Shown one piece after another: positions 24,562 to 33,225 of a stretch of 64,000 nucleotides of DNA. Origin of the DNA: Brevibacillus borstelensis (GTDB lineage: Bacteria > Bacillota > Bacilli > Brevibacillales > Brevibacillaceae). Where the stretch lies: positions 246,158 through 310,157 of the forward strand of contig NZ_RHHO01000011.1 of NCBI RefSeq assembly GCF_003710865.1, written 5' to 3'. How positions within the stretch are numbered: the first letter of the stretch is position 1; each line of letters starts with the position of its first letter. The position numbers and the translations under genes are program-made. Under the pieces are notes generated by a model. The model searched no databases, was not told the origin of the DNA, and saw only the letters and a list, made by a program, of their open reading frames with translations.

Positions 24562-26868
24562 TCAGAATCGGGGATTCTCGTCCAGCTTGCTGCGCACCTC
24601 CAGGAATCGCGAAAAGGCGATGGCCGCATCGGCCCGGGAAACGGTGTCCTCCGGATGGAATTCCTGGCCGCTTTTCATGATGCCCAGCGAAGTGACAATC
24701 ACGATGGCCCCACGATTTTTTGACTTGGCGATATCGGTTAGGTCGGACTGGAACATGTCCGAGTAATCCGCCAGCTTGCGATATCCAAGCGCCCGTACCA
24801 GCATGTCGGCCAGCTCTTCACGGGTGATTTTCTCGTCCGGCCGCAGCGAGCTTACATTTCTGTCCAGAAGCCCGCGGTCAACCGCAGCCTCTACGGCAGC
24901 AAAATACCTGGATGTATTGGCCACATCGGCAAAGCTTGCCTTGCGTTCCAGTGAGATGCCAAACATCCGTCCCTGGTTCAGGCTGATCATCAGCATTTCG
25001 ATCATTTCACCGCGCGTAATCTCTTTTTCCGGCATAATCTTTCCGTCAACAAGGGAGAGCGCATCGTACTCGTACATCAACAGCAGTTCCTTCTCGGCCT
25101 TGTGTCCATCCAGATCGGAAGGCGGAGTGCGATGCAGTTCAATCGTTTTCCCCGTCGCCGTGCTGCGCCATTCCCCGGATAAGGCATCGAGGAAGTACCC
25201 TTGCTCAAGCGGAGTGGTCGTCATGCGGTAGACCAGTTTGGCCTTTCGCTCCGGCAGAGGGGCGATTTCGACACCACCCTTTTGTTCCAGCGGTTTTACC
25301 GGGAGCTGCTCCAGCATGTAAACAGCTTCCGGCTTCGCTTCTTTCAGCCAGGCTTCTGCTGCTTTGTCGGCTGAGATGTGATCGCCGAGCCGGGATGGAT
25401 AGCTTTCCCGTCCAAAGTCGAGGTTGAATGACATCAGCTCGCCGCTTTTTTTGTCGTAGGTAAGATGGGCCGATCCCGAAGCTGCCGCTATGCCGTTTAC
25501 CAAGCGGAGGAAGCGTACGGTGTAGGACGTGTCCGGCTGCTGTTCGCCCGTTTCTTCTTGCGGCGGATCGAGATAAAGCCGGTTGGCCCAGGTGGGCGCG
25601 AATTTTTTCAAGTCCTCAATCGCTCTCTTTTCGATTGCTTTTGGATTCGTCTCTTGTTTTGTAGCGGCCGCCTTCAGGGTATCAGGCAAATTGGTGTAAA
25701 AGCTGTACACATCGCCGGTGATGGCATCGACCGCAGCCGAAGCAAAAACCTGCTTCTCTTTATTTTCAAAATCGAGATTCCAGACTGGCCTGTTGCTGCG
25801 GTGGTCGCTTTCGCTGTAATTGGCAGAGCGAAGTGCATAGCCTTTCAGCCCAAATACCTGATCGACCAGAGAGACGGCTGCATCCTGACTGAGCGGTTTT
25901 CCGGCATTGCGAGGCGACAACGGCTTGCTGCTGGCCGGAACAGGCTCTTCTTCTGGCTTTGCCGGTTTCAGCTGGGGCGTCAAGAGAGTGCCGTCCGATC
26001 CGTCCAGAAACAGTTTGAAGGGATTGTCGTAGGCCAGGATCGGCTTATCCCTGTTTTCCCCTTGGGCTTCCCAAGGCACTACGTAGGACAGTGTGGGCTT
26101 CAGCGCTTTTTGGAAAAGCTCGGCCGCCTCTTCGGAAGATATCATTTTGCCAGGGCTTTCAAAGGTGACGTCATCGTTCCAGGAAACCGAGTAATTGGTC
26201 ACCTTTCCAGAGGAGTCAACGGTAATATCCACAGAGTTGTCCGGGAACGGAATATCGTCCACGAGACGGACAAAGCGAAACGCATAGGAAGCGTCTGCAT
26301 TCAGCGGAGTTTTTTGCACCGGCTGATCGTCATGGTACAGTCTCGTCTCCTTCCATTTCGACGGAACGTTGGCGGAGAAAAACTCCTCTGCTTTTTTCCG
26401 GGCGTCGTCATACGAAATGCGGTTGGCGTAATCAGGCTTGGATGCGTTCCTGTTGTACGATGAAAAGGACGTCAATTCTCCCGTGTCGGCGTTGATGCCC
26501 ACACTGTAGGAGTGTTCGATTTCCGCATCGTTCTTTGATTTTTTTACCCAGTAAAACGTCCATTCCGGAAATGCCCGCCAGGGATCGGCAGAGCGGAAGG
26601 AGACGTTGTTGAGCTCCAGGCCGGCGGTCGAGACAAATTTGCCGGCAATTTTCATAGCCGCGTCTTTCGAGATTTTTGCCTTGCCTGATTGCGCCGAAGC
26701 AGGCTGGCCAGCCGACCCTTTGGAAGCAGGCATGGCAGGAGAGGCTGCGCTGGCCGCGTTTGCGTCTGCGGGCAAAGCTGCTCTCGTCTCCCCGTAAGCA
26801 AGCGACCCGGGAGCCAGCAGGCTGGCGGTCAAGAGAATCGATCCGGAACGGACCAACAGTGTTTTCAT
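24562..26868 (-). CDS. S-layer-homology protein with YcdB/YcdC-type repeats
   Basis: The 768-residue exported protein has a signal peptide (cleavage likely after SLAYG), an Ala/Ser-rich linker and two or more copies of a YcdB/YcdC-like module. Each copy carries a VRLV- or LRLVNGI-type core strand (residues about 65-300 and 315-545). The C terminus has three SLH domains (about 600-765: KEITRGEMIEMLMISL, KITREELADMLVRALG, DTVSRADAAIAFSRFL) that anchor to pyruvylated cell-wall polymer. The module's role is unknown; related proteins carry PepSY-like folds. It is well exported and monocistronic. Confidence 0.85.
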   Translation of the reverse strand: MKTLLVRSGSILLTASLLAPGSLAYGETRAALPADANAASAASPAMPASKGSAGQPASAQSGKAKISKDAAMKIAGKFVSTAGLELNNVSFRSADPWRAFPEWTFYWVKKSKNDAEIEHSYSVGINADTGELTSFSSYNRNASKPDYANRISYDDARKKAEEFFSANVPSKWKETRLYHDDQPVQKTPLNADASYAFRFVRLVDDIPFPDNSVDITVDSSGKVTNYSVSWNDDVTFESPGKMISSEEAAELFQKALKPTLSYVVPWEAQGENRDKPILAYDNPFKLFLDGSDGTLLTPQLKPAKPEEEPVPASSKPLSPRNAGKPLSQDAAVSLVDQVFGLKGYALRSANYSESDHRSNRPVWNLDFENKEKQVFASAAVDAITGDVYSFYTNLPDTLKAAATKQETNPKAIEKRAIEDLKKFAPTWANRLYLDPPQEETGEQQPDTSYTVRFLRLVNGIAAASGSAHLTYDKKSGELMSFNLDFGRESYPSRLGDHISADKAAEAWLKEAKPEAVYMLEQLPVKPLEQKGGVEIAPLPERKAKLVYRMTTTPLEQGYFLDALSGEWRSTATGKTIELHRTPPSDLDGHKAEKELLLMYEYDALSLVDGKIMPEKEITRGEMIEMLMISLNQGRMFGISLERKASFADVANTSRYFAAVEAAVDRGLLDRNVSSLRPDEKITREELADMLVRALGYRKLADYSDMFQSDLTDIAKSKNRGAIVIVTSLGIMKSGQEFHPEDTVSRADAAIAFSRFLEVRSKLDENPRF

Positions 26869-27090
26869 AATTTATCCCCCCAAGTTGTATCTGACATCTT
26901 GCCACTACAACTTCTGACGCAGGGAAGAGAAGCGGCGTTTCAATAGATTGGAAGAAAAACAAACGGAGGAGGGGAAAAATGGGAATTTTGTCCTGGTGCA
27001 AAAGCGAATCGTTATGGAATTGCAAACATTCATCTTATATAATAAATAAAGAGTTGTGAATACAAGCAGTACGGCTGAGGAGGAAACGCA

Positions 27091-27672
27091 TTGCATACTG
27101 TCATCTACCTCGTTCGCCACGGAGAAACAGATTGGAATCTGGCTCGCCGAATTCAAGGCCACAGTGATATTGCCCTTAATGAATCAGGGAGGAGCCAGGC
27201 TCAGAAGGTAGGTGTCCGCTTTCGCGGTGAGACGATTCACGCCGTTTACGCCAGTGATTTGGCCCGCGCACGGGAAACAGCCCAGTGCATCGCCGAGAAT
27301 GTCGGCTGCACCGTTTCCACTCTGACTACCTTGCGCGAGCGTTGCTATGGAGAGTGGGAAGGGCTGACCTATGAAGAAATCAAGGTCCGTTTTGCAAATA
27401 TGGACGAGACAGCGTGTGGAATAGAGACGTTTGAGGATATGCAGCAGCGCGCGGCTGCCGCGTTGACCGAACTGGCCGACCGCCATGCGGGAAAAGCGAT
27501 TGTCGTCGTTTCTCACGGCGGGCTGATTAACAGCTTCCTGCACGGTGTGACAGGCGGCCAGCAGGGAACAGGAATCACCCGAATCGACAATACGGGGATC
27601 AACGTGTTTCATTACGTTGACCGGCGATGGGAAGTAGTTACAGTAAATGATACGGACCATTTGGAAGACTGA
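27091..27672 (+). CDS. Histidine phosphatase family protein
   Basis: The 193-residue enzyme has the RHG signature YLVRHGETDWN (phospho-accepting His near residue 10), the second arginine region YASDLARARETAQ, and the C-terminal VVSHGGLINSF His. This is the PhoE/GpmB-like branch, which dephosphorylates small phosphate esters; the substrate is not predictable. TTG start with GAGGAGG upstream. It is followed after 26 bp by the GGDEF gene, probably in one transcript. Confidence 0.9.
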   Translation: MHTVIYLVRHGETDWNLARRIQGHSDIALNESGRSQAQKVGVRFRGETIHAVYASDLARARETAQCIAENVGCTVSTLTTLRERCYGEWEGLTYEEIKVRFANMDETACGIETFEDMQQRAAAALTELADRHAGKAIVVVSHGGLINSFLHGVTGGQQGTGITRIDNTGINVFHYVDRRWEVVTVNDTDHLED

Positions 27673-27698
27673 CAAAAAGTGGAGAGAGGGAGTATTGC

Positions 27699-29969
27699 GT
27701 GTCAAGTAAAATGTTGGGGAAGTTGGAAACGGTCTTTTCCTACATGGCCCACTTCATGCTGCTATCCTGGCCGGAAAAGCGCCCGGGCATTCTATTCTTG
27801 ACAGATTCAGCCGGAATCCTGGTATCGTTCATGGAAATGCAGGTCGGCCAATCCTGGAATCCCAACAAACTCTGCCTCCAGGCGGGCAATAAGCTCATCG
27901 ACGAACCCCACTCTCCTGTCTCCCAAGCGTTGCGTACAGGAGAGATTTCCGTACAGAAATCCGGAGACGGCGATTTGGTTTGGGGAGCGTTTCCGTTAAA
28001 GGAGCATGACGGCCGTATCAGAGCGGTGATTGGCATGGTCGCGCCTCAACAGGAGATCGAGTTCGAGCTGGCTTCGTACATGAGGGGGCTGGAAGCGTTG
28101 ATTCGGATGGGCTATGACGCATATATTCAGCATGCGACGAGCGACATCATCATGAAGCTGAACCGCCATGAGAGTACGAAGGACCTGCTGGAATGCTTGA
28201 TTCATCAAATTGCCGAAATCATCCAAAAAGGCAGCGTATCCGCTGTAAAGCTGACCGAGGTCGGCACCCTGATCGTGCCGGAGTATTTTACGACGCAGGC
28301 AGTGGATGGAAAGGGATGCCACATTACGCAGTTGGCTGCGCGTTTTGCGGGAGTGCCGCTGACCCCCTCGGTGGAGGATGGCTATCGCACCGTCATCCTG
28401 CCGATTACTTGTGAAGGAAGACCGCTGTACGCCCTGTTTTTACATCTATCTCCCGAAGAACGAGAAACGTATGACGAGCGGGACGTAGCATTTCTGCAAG
28501 AGGTAGGCGAAAAGGCGAGCTACGCCCTCAAAAGAACGATGGTAGCCGACGACTTGCGAAGGGATGCGAGCAAAAAAGATCTGCTCTATCAATTGATGAC
28601 CAAGATCCAGGCGTCAATCGATGTAAATGACGTACTGAACGAAATCATCAGCAGCATCCGATCCTTGTATCCGCACGCCGTTGTTGACCTGTTCCTCACC
28701 GTCGAAACGAATGCGACGACACCGGTTAAGCCGCTCTCCTTCCAAGACGAGGATTGTTCCACAAGCACACGCGCCTATCTGGAAGGAAGCCTGGTCATGG
28801 ACTACGAGGAGCGGGATGGAGTCACGGTAGCCGTGCTTGCCGCACCACTGCTAGGCAAACAGGGCATTTACGGGGTATTGCAGTTGACTACGGACAGGAC
28901 CGTTTTCTTAAGTCCACATGAGACGGAGTATATCTCGATTTTGGCTGAGACGGCGGGAAAAGCTTTTGAAAACGCCCAGTTGTATCAGCAATCCCGCAAT
29001 CTTATCAGAGAATTGCGTTTGATTAATGAGATGGCCAGACAGCTGAATCGAAGTCTGAATTTGCAGGAAATCCTCGACTTTGTAACCAAGATGCTGCTGG
29101 AGACCTTTTCTACCGAATTTTGCGCCATTTTACGCAAGGAGCAGGGAAAGGAAACCTTTGAAGTGATTTCTTCTTCCCATCCCGAGTGTCAGGGGCGGAT
29201 TATCCAAGCCGGAGAAAAGCCGATTTCCGAAATACTATCAAGCAAGCAGGCCCTGCTGCTCGTACAACCTGGCTCCGGGCCGCTGTCCTTCTCCTTGCTG
29301 CCTTGTTCATCCGTGACGCCGATTGCGTCCCTGATGGGTGTTCCGCTGGTCGTTGAAGGCGAACTGGGAGGCGTCCTGATCGTTGCTGATTCTCGCCATC
29401 ATTTCTTTAGTTTTGACGATTATAAGCTTTTGGAAATTTTCGGACAGCACGCCAGTTTAGCCATGACCAATGCCATGCTGCATAACGAAGTGGAGCGGAT
29501 GGTCATCACAGACAATTTGACCGGGCTGTACACGCGGCGCTATCTGAATGAACGCGTCCGGGCCTCTCTAGAAAAGGACGGCTTTGGCTCGTTGATTCTG
29601 ATGGATATTGACTATTTTAAAGTCGTCAATGATACATACGGCCATCAGGTAGGGGATGAGGTTTTGATCCAGGTCGCCAATCAGATCAAAAGCCATATCA
29701 GGGAAAGCGACATCCCCGCGCGCTGGGGAGGAGAAGAGCTGGCGGTCTATCTGCCCCGGGTAGACAAGCTCACTGCACAAGCGATCGCAGAGAGGATTCG
29801 CTCTTTTGTTGAAAAAGAGACTTCTCCAAAAGTTACGATCTCTTGCGGTCTGGCCAAGTGGAGCAAGGAACGAAACAGCGATATCAGTGTGGAGTCCCTG
29901 TTTTATCAGGCGGATATCGCTTTATACGAGGCAAAAAACAAAGGGAGAAACCAGGTTATATTAGCGTAG
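27699..29969 (+). CDS. dgcP: GAF-GGDEF diguanylate cyclase (DgcP-like)
   Basis: A 756-residue soluble protein with at least two GAF-like domains (about 145-285 and 425-590) and a C-terminal GGDEF domain (595-755). The active loop is ARWGGEELAVYL, with the inhibitory I-site RESD five residues before. Active-site VVNDTYGHQVGDEVL is intact. It should convert two GTP to c-di-GMP. The neighbourhood (refZ, ezrA-like, rpsD) matches that of Bacillus dgcP (ytrP), though this protein is longer. Start is GTG. No membrane segments. Confidence 0.9.
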   Translation: MSSKMLGKLETVFSYMAHFMLLSWPEKRPGILFLTDSAGILVSFMEMQVGQSWNPNKLCLQAGNKLIDEPHSPVSQALRTGEISVQKSGDGDLVWGAFPLKEHDGRIRAVIGMVAPQQEIEFELASYMRGLEALIRMGYDAYIQHATSDIIMKLNRHESTKDLLECLIHQIAEIIQKGSVSAVKLTEVGTLIVPEYFTTQAVDGKGCHITQLAARFAGVPLTPSVEDGYRTVILPITCEGRPLYALFLHLSPEERETYDERDVAFLQEVGEKASYALKRTMVADDLRRDASKKDLLYQLMTKIQASIDVNDVLNEIISSIRSLYPHAVVDLFLTVETNATTPVKPLSFQDEDCSTSTRAYLEGSLVMDYEERDGVTVAVLAAPLLGKQGIYGVLQLTTDRTVFLSPHETEYISILAETAGKAFENAQLYQQSRNLIRELRLINEMARQLNRSLNLQEILDFVTKMLLETFSTEFCAILRKEQGKETFEVISSSHPECQGRIIQAGEKPISEILSSKQALLLVQPGSGPLSFSLLPCSSVTPIASLMGVPLVVEGELGGVLIVADSRHHFFSFDDYKLLEIFGQHASLAMTNAMLHNEVERMVITDNLTGLYTRRYLNERVRASLEKDGFGSLILMDIDYFKVVNDTYGHQVGDEVLIQVANQIKSHIRESDIPARWGGEELAVYLPRVDKLTAQAIAERIRSFVEKETSPKVTISCGLAKWSKERNSDISVESLFYQADIALYEAKNKGRNQVILA

Positions 29970-30023
29970 GAGCCGTCTGGGCTCTTTTCTTTTGGAGAGA
30001 CGACGGGAAACAGGAGGGCTACA

Positions 30024-31019
30024 ATGACGACAGAACGTCCAAACAGACAAGCGGCGGAGGTGGCAAAGGGGGTCTATTTATTGGAAATCCCCACCCCGTT
30101 TTCCGTTGGTCCGGTGAATCTATACGTGATCAAGGGAGAGCGTCTGACTTTGGTTGACACAGGTCCGCTGACGGATGAGGCGTGGGAGACTTTCGTAGCG
30201 GGTCTGAAGTCAATCGGCATCCGACCGGAAGAGATCGAGCAAATCGTCCTGACGCATCATCACGTGGATCATTGCGGACAACTGGAGCGGATTCGCCGGG
30301 TATCGGGCGCATCTACTCTCGCTCATCCGCTGGCCATTCCGTATGTAGAGATGGACGAGGACTTTTTATCCTTTCACGACCGCTTTTTTTATGATCTGTA
30401 CAAAGAGAGCGGCGTACCGAACGACAAGCTGATCATCATTCAAAAGTACCAAAAGCTGATGATGACCTTCTCGGAGCGAAGCCGCATTGATGTACCGCTC
30501 AAGCACGAACAAACCGTTCCCGGCCTTCCCGGGTGGCGCGTTTTATACACGCCGGGCCACTCCCAAAGCCATCTTTCCCTGTACAGGGCGGAAGATCGGG
30601 TCATGATCGCAGGCGATCACATCATCAAGCGAATCTCGTCCAATGCGTTTATCGAACCGCCCCGCGATCAGTCGGCGGCGCGTCCGCTGACCCTCGTCCA
30701 GTATCGGACTGCTCTGCAGATGTGCGCGGATATGGAGATTGATTTGGCATTGTCCGGACACGGGGAGCCGGTTGTGGGCCACCGCGAGCTGATCTTGCAG
30801 CGCCTGCAGAGAAATTGGGAGCGGACCGATATGCTGCGGCACTTGCTCGCTGAAGGGGAAAAGACCGCGTATGAGCTGACCGCCATGCTATTCCCCATCC
30901 TGTATGAAAAGGAACTCCCTTTGACGCTATCCGAGACGTTGGGACATATTGATTTGCTGACGATCCTGCATCAAGTGGAATGCAGAAAAAAAGAGGGGGT
31001 TCTCTATTACTCGTTGTGA
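30024..31019 (+). CDS. MBL-fold metallo-hydrolase
   Basis: The 331-residue protein has the metallo-beta-lactamase signature THHHVDHCGQ (about 75-84), then YTPGHSQSHLSL and AGDHII as later metal ligands, and a C-terminal winged-helix-like extension (260-331). It probably hydrolyses a thioester or similar small substrate in the cytoplasm. AGGAGGG precedes the ATG. It follows the GGDEF gene by 54 bp. Confidence 0.88.
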   Translation: MTTERPNRQAAEVAKGVYLLEIPTPFSVGPVNLYVIKGERLTLVDTGPLTDEAWETFVAGLKSIGIRPEEIEQIVLTHHHVDHCGQLERIRRVSGASTLAHPLAIPYVEMDEDFLSFHDRFFYDLYKESGVPNDKLIIIQKYQKLMMTFSERSRIDVPLKHEQTVPGLPGWRVLYTPGHSQSHLSLYRAEDRVMIAGDHIIKRISSNAFIEPPRDQSAARPLTLVQYRTALQMCADMEIDLALSGHGEPVVGHRELILQRLQRNWERTDMLRHLLAEGEKTAYELTAMLFPILYEKELPLTLSETLGHIDLLTILHQVECRKKEGVLYYSL

Positions 31020-31134
31020 GTGAATGAAGGTAAAGGGACGCTCTCCGGCTGCCGGATCTCTCAAGCAGAATATCAAGCAGAATAAGCCTTTTCTTCCTCG
31101 GAAACCCTAATGGCGACGAAGAGGAGGGACGAAG

Positions 31135-32046
31135 ATGCGCAAAGGATGGAGCATCGTGATGCTTGCCCTGCTTTGTGGAGGCCTGACCGGCTGCAATCAG
31201 ATGGGGGTCAAGCAAAATGCGGATTCCGCTTTTGAACAGGTCCGTGACCGTTTTTCAGAGCAGCAGGCTTTTGCTTTTCACGGCACGACCAAGCTCGTGA
31301 CAGGCGATACCGCCAACGGCAACGTAGTCAGTTTTTCCGGACGCAAAACAGGCGATGACATGCTGATGAGAGTCGATTTTGCCGTTCCCGAGCAAAAACA
31401 GGCGAAAAGCGTGTCGCTGCTGAGCAAAAATGAACAGATTTACGTTCGGACAGAAGGAAGCGCCGGTTGGAAAAATACAAGCGGCCAAGACACGGTCTTT
31501 CGCCAGGAAATGAACAACTGGGATCCAGTGTTCGCTATGGAGCAGATCAATCAAATGAAGAAAAGCGTACTGCCCCTGCAGGATCGCGCCCCAGAGGATG
31601 ACATCGAAGCAGTGCGGATTTTGATGGACTCGACGAAACTGAAAAGCTGGCTGGCGGAGCAGATGAAAAGTCAGGCGAGCGCCCGGACCCAGTCTCATGC
31701 CGGCGGCGCTGCTGTCTTGCAGACAGAGGCAATTCACCAGCCTCGTTTGAAATACGCGTTGACGCTCTCGGACGGAACATGGAACCGGCCGCGGACGGGA
31801 GCCACGATACAGGCGACCGAACCGCCAGTGGACGAGATCATTGACCAGATGGAGCTGGAAGCGGAATACACCATTTACTACAACAAAAATACGAAGCTCC
31901 CGACCAACATGACGATGTCCATACGCTCGGAATACGATATGAATGACCAGCGAGTCCGCGAGTATACGCAGGTGGAGACATACCTCCAAAACTACGGACA
32001 GGCCATTCCGGTACCAGACCCGACTGCGGCGGGGGCCACAGGGTAA
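31135..32046 (+). CDS. Putative lipoprotein of unknown function
   Basis: The 303-residue product has a lipoprotein signal peptide with lipobox LTGC (Cys at about 20). The mature part is mostly beta with repeated hydrophobic strands (AFHGTTKLV, VVSFSGRKTG, MRVDF), reminiscent of LppX/LolA-like lipid-handling folds, but no family is certain. GAGGAGGG precedes the ATG. A terminator follows. It would sit on the outer face of the membrane. Confidence 0.75.
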   Translation: MRKGWSIVMLALLCGGLTGCNQMGVKQNADSAFEQVRDRFSEQQAFAFHGTTKLVTGDTANGNVVSFSGRKTGDDMLMRVDFAVPEQKQAKSVSLLSKNEQIYVRTEGSAGWKNTSGQDTVFRQEMNNWDPVFAMEQINQMKKSVLPLQDRAPEDDIEAVRILMDSTKLKSWLAEQMKSQASARTQSHAGGAAVLQTEAIHQPRLKYALTLSDGTWNRPRTGATIQATEPPVDEIIDQMELEAEYTIYYNKNTKLPTNMTMSIRSEYDMNDQRVREYTQVETYLQNYGQAIPVPDPTAAGATG

Positions 32047-32074
32047 TTGGCTTTATGCGGGCAGCTTTCCGTAT

Positions 32075-32115
32075 ACGTTCACTCTTGTGCAAGAAGGGAG
32101 AGTGGACGTTTTTTT
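32075..32115 (+). terminator. Rho-independent terminator
   Basis: ACGTTCACTCT and AGAGTGGACGT stem (one G-T pair) with a TTTTTTT tract, 29 bp past the lipoprotein stop. Confidence 0.85.
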
Positions 32116-32558
32116 ATGCGGACAAAAAGATATTCAGCCGGTAGTGTCATACGATCGCAGCTGTTGCAATAGGGATGGCATAGTTTAGCTCGCCACCGCC
32201 TTCGGGAATATCGTATGTAACGATTGACGGGACTTCAGCGTATTTCTTCATGGAAAAGCTTTTGGTCCTTTCCTTCGAGGTTGAAAATCTTGTGCCCTCT
32301 GCTCTATAAGGACTGCGAAAAGAAGGGCGGCAGGGAAAGTGTGACCAACCAGAACTGTCGGATAAATCGTTGTAGTGCATGCAGGTTTCCTCTGTCATAC
32401 TTTTATCATACTTGAAATTTCTGCAGGAGGAATCCTGGAAAACTTTGTCGAACTACTAACAAGACTATCTTTTTATGGCGAATGGTCTGTAAAATGAAGT
32501 AAGATACCTCCTCTGCGACCTTCATCGGAATGGCGGAGCGAGGAAAGGGGCAGGCAGA
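32116..32558. other. Intergenic stretch with one weak small ORF
   Basis: 443 bp without a convincing gene. The minus strand from 32251 to 32147 could encode 34 residues (MKKYAEVPSIVTYDIPEGGG and on), but the best RBS, AGGAC, is 13 bases away, so support is low. The segment just before the regulator contains its RBS (AGGAAAGGGG). Nothing else recognised. Confidence 0.3.
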
Positions 32559-33176
32559 ATGGACCAGACCAAATTGCGCATTTTGTCTGCAGCAGCAACC
32601 CTTTTTGACCAAAAGGGGTACCATGGAACCAGTGTCAGACAAATTGCTGAAGCAGCCGAAGTGAATGCCGCCCTGATTTCGTATCACTTCAAAGGGAAAC
32701 AGGGTGTTCTCGAAAGGCTGATTTCTTACTACTTTGAAACCTTGTTTCAACAGCTGGAACAGCTCGAGGAGAGCGAGAAAGACCTTCTCCCGATGGAAAG
32801 ACTGGAAGGGGTCATCCGGCTTTATGTCACATTTCAAAGCGAGCACGCGGCAACGACAAGGCTGATCCAGCGAGAGCTGAGCGTGGAGTCGATGTTGGCC
32901 CGTGAAGTGATGACGCTGTATATTAGCCGCTGGAAACACGGAATCGCAAAACCGATCGAAGAAGGGATTGCGGCCGGCGTTTTTATGCCTGTGTCTGTGG
33001 AACACGTCCTCTTGATGACAGCAAGCCAATTGATATATCCTTTTCTCCATCCCCAAACAGTGCGGGAGGTTTACTATCTGGAGCCTGCTTCGGCAGAATT
33101 TGCAGAGTGGCTGCTTGCCGAAATCATGCGTTCTTTGCATGGATGGCTCTGTTTGCCTTACAATCAGCAAAAGTAA
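32559..33176 (+). CDS. TetR-family regulator, RefZ-like
   Basis: The 205-residue protein has a TetR helix-turn-helix (residues 7-52: ILSAAATLFDQKGYHGTSVR, then AEVNAALISYHFKGK) and an all-helical ligand/dimer domain. Its place directly before an EzrA-like gene and near dgcP matches Bacillus refZ (yttP). That DNA-binding protein is expressed under Spo0A/SigH and modulates FtsZ ring assembly at sporulation. Identity as RefZ is by synteny and length, not by a unique motif. Other TetR functions are possible. Confidence 0.7.
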   Translation: MDQTKLRILSAAATLFDQKGYHGTSVRQIAEAAEVNAALISYHFKGKQGVLERLISYYFETLFQQLEQLEESEKDLLPMERLEGVIRLYVTFQSEHAATTRLIQRELSVESMLAREVMTLYISRWKHGIAKPIEEGIAAGVFMPVSVEHVLLMTASQLIYPFLHPQTVREVYYLEPASAEFAEWLLAEIMRSLHGWLCLPYNQQK

Positions 33177-33225
33177 AAACAGCTTTGCCTACAGGGAATT
33201 TTGACGCTAAGGGGTTGTCCTAACC

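Noticed and set aside
26869..27090. 26-codon frame after GGAGGAGGGG near 26978
   Set aside because: The frame contains a TATAAT-like promoter element for the next gene and no protein character. Left out.
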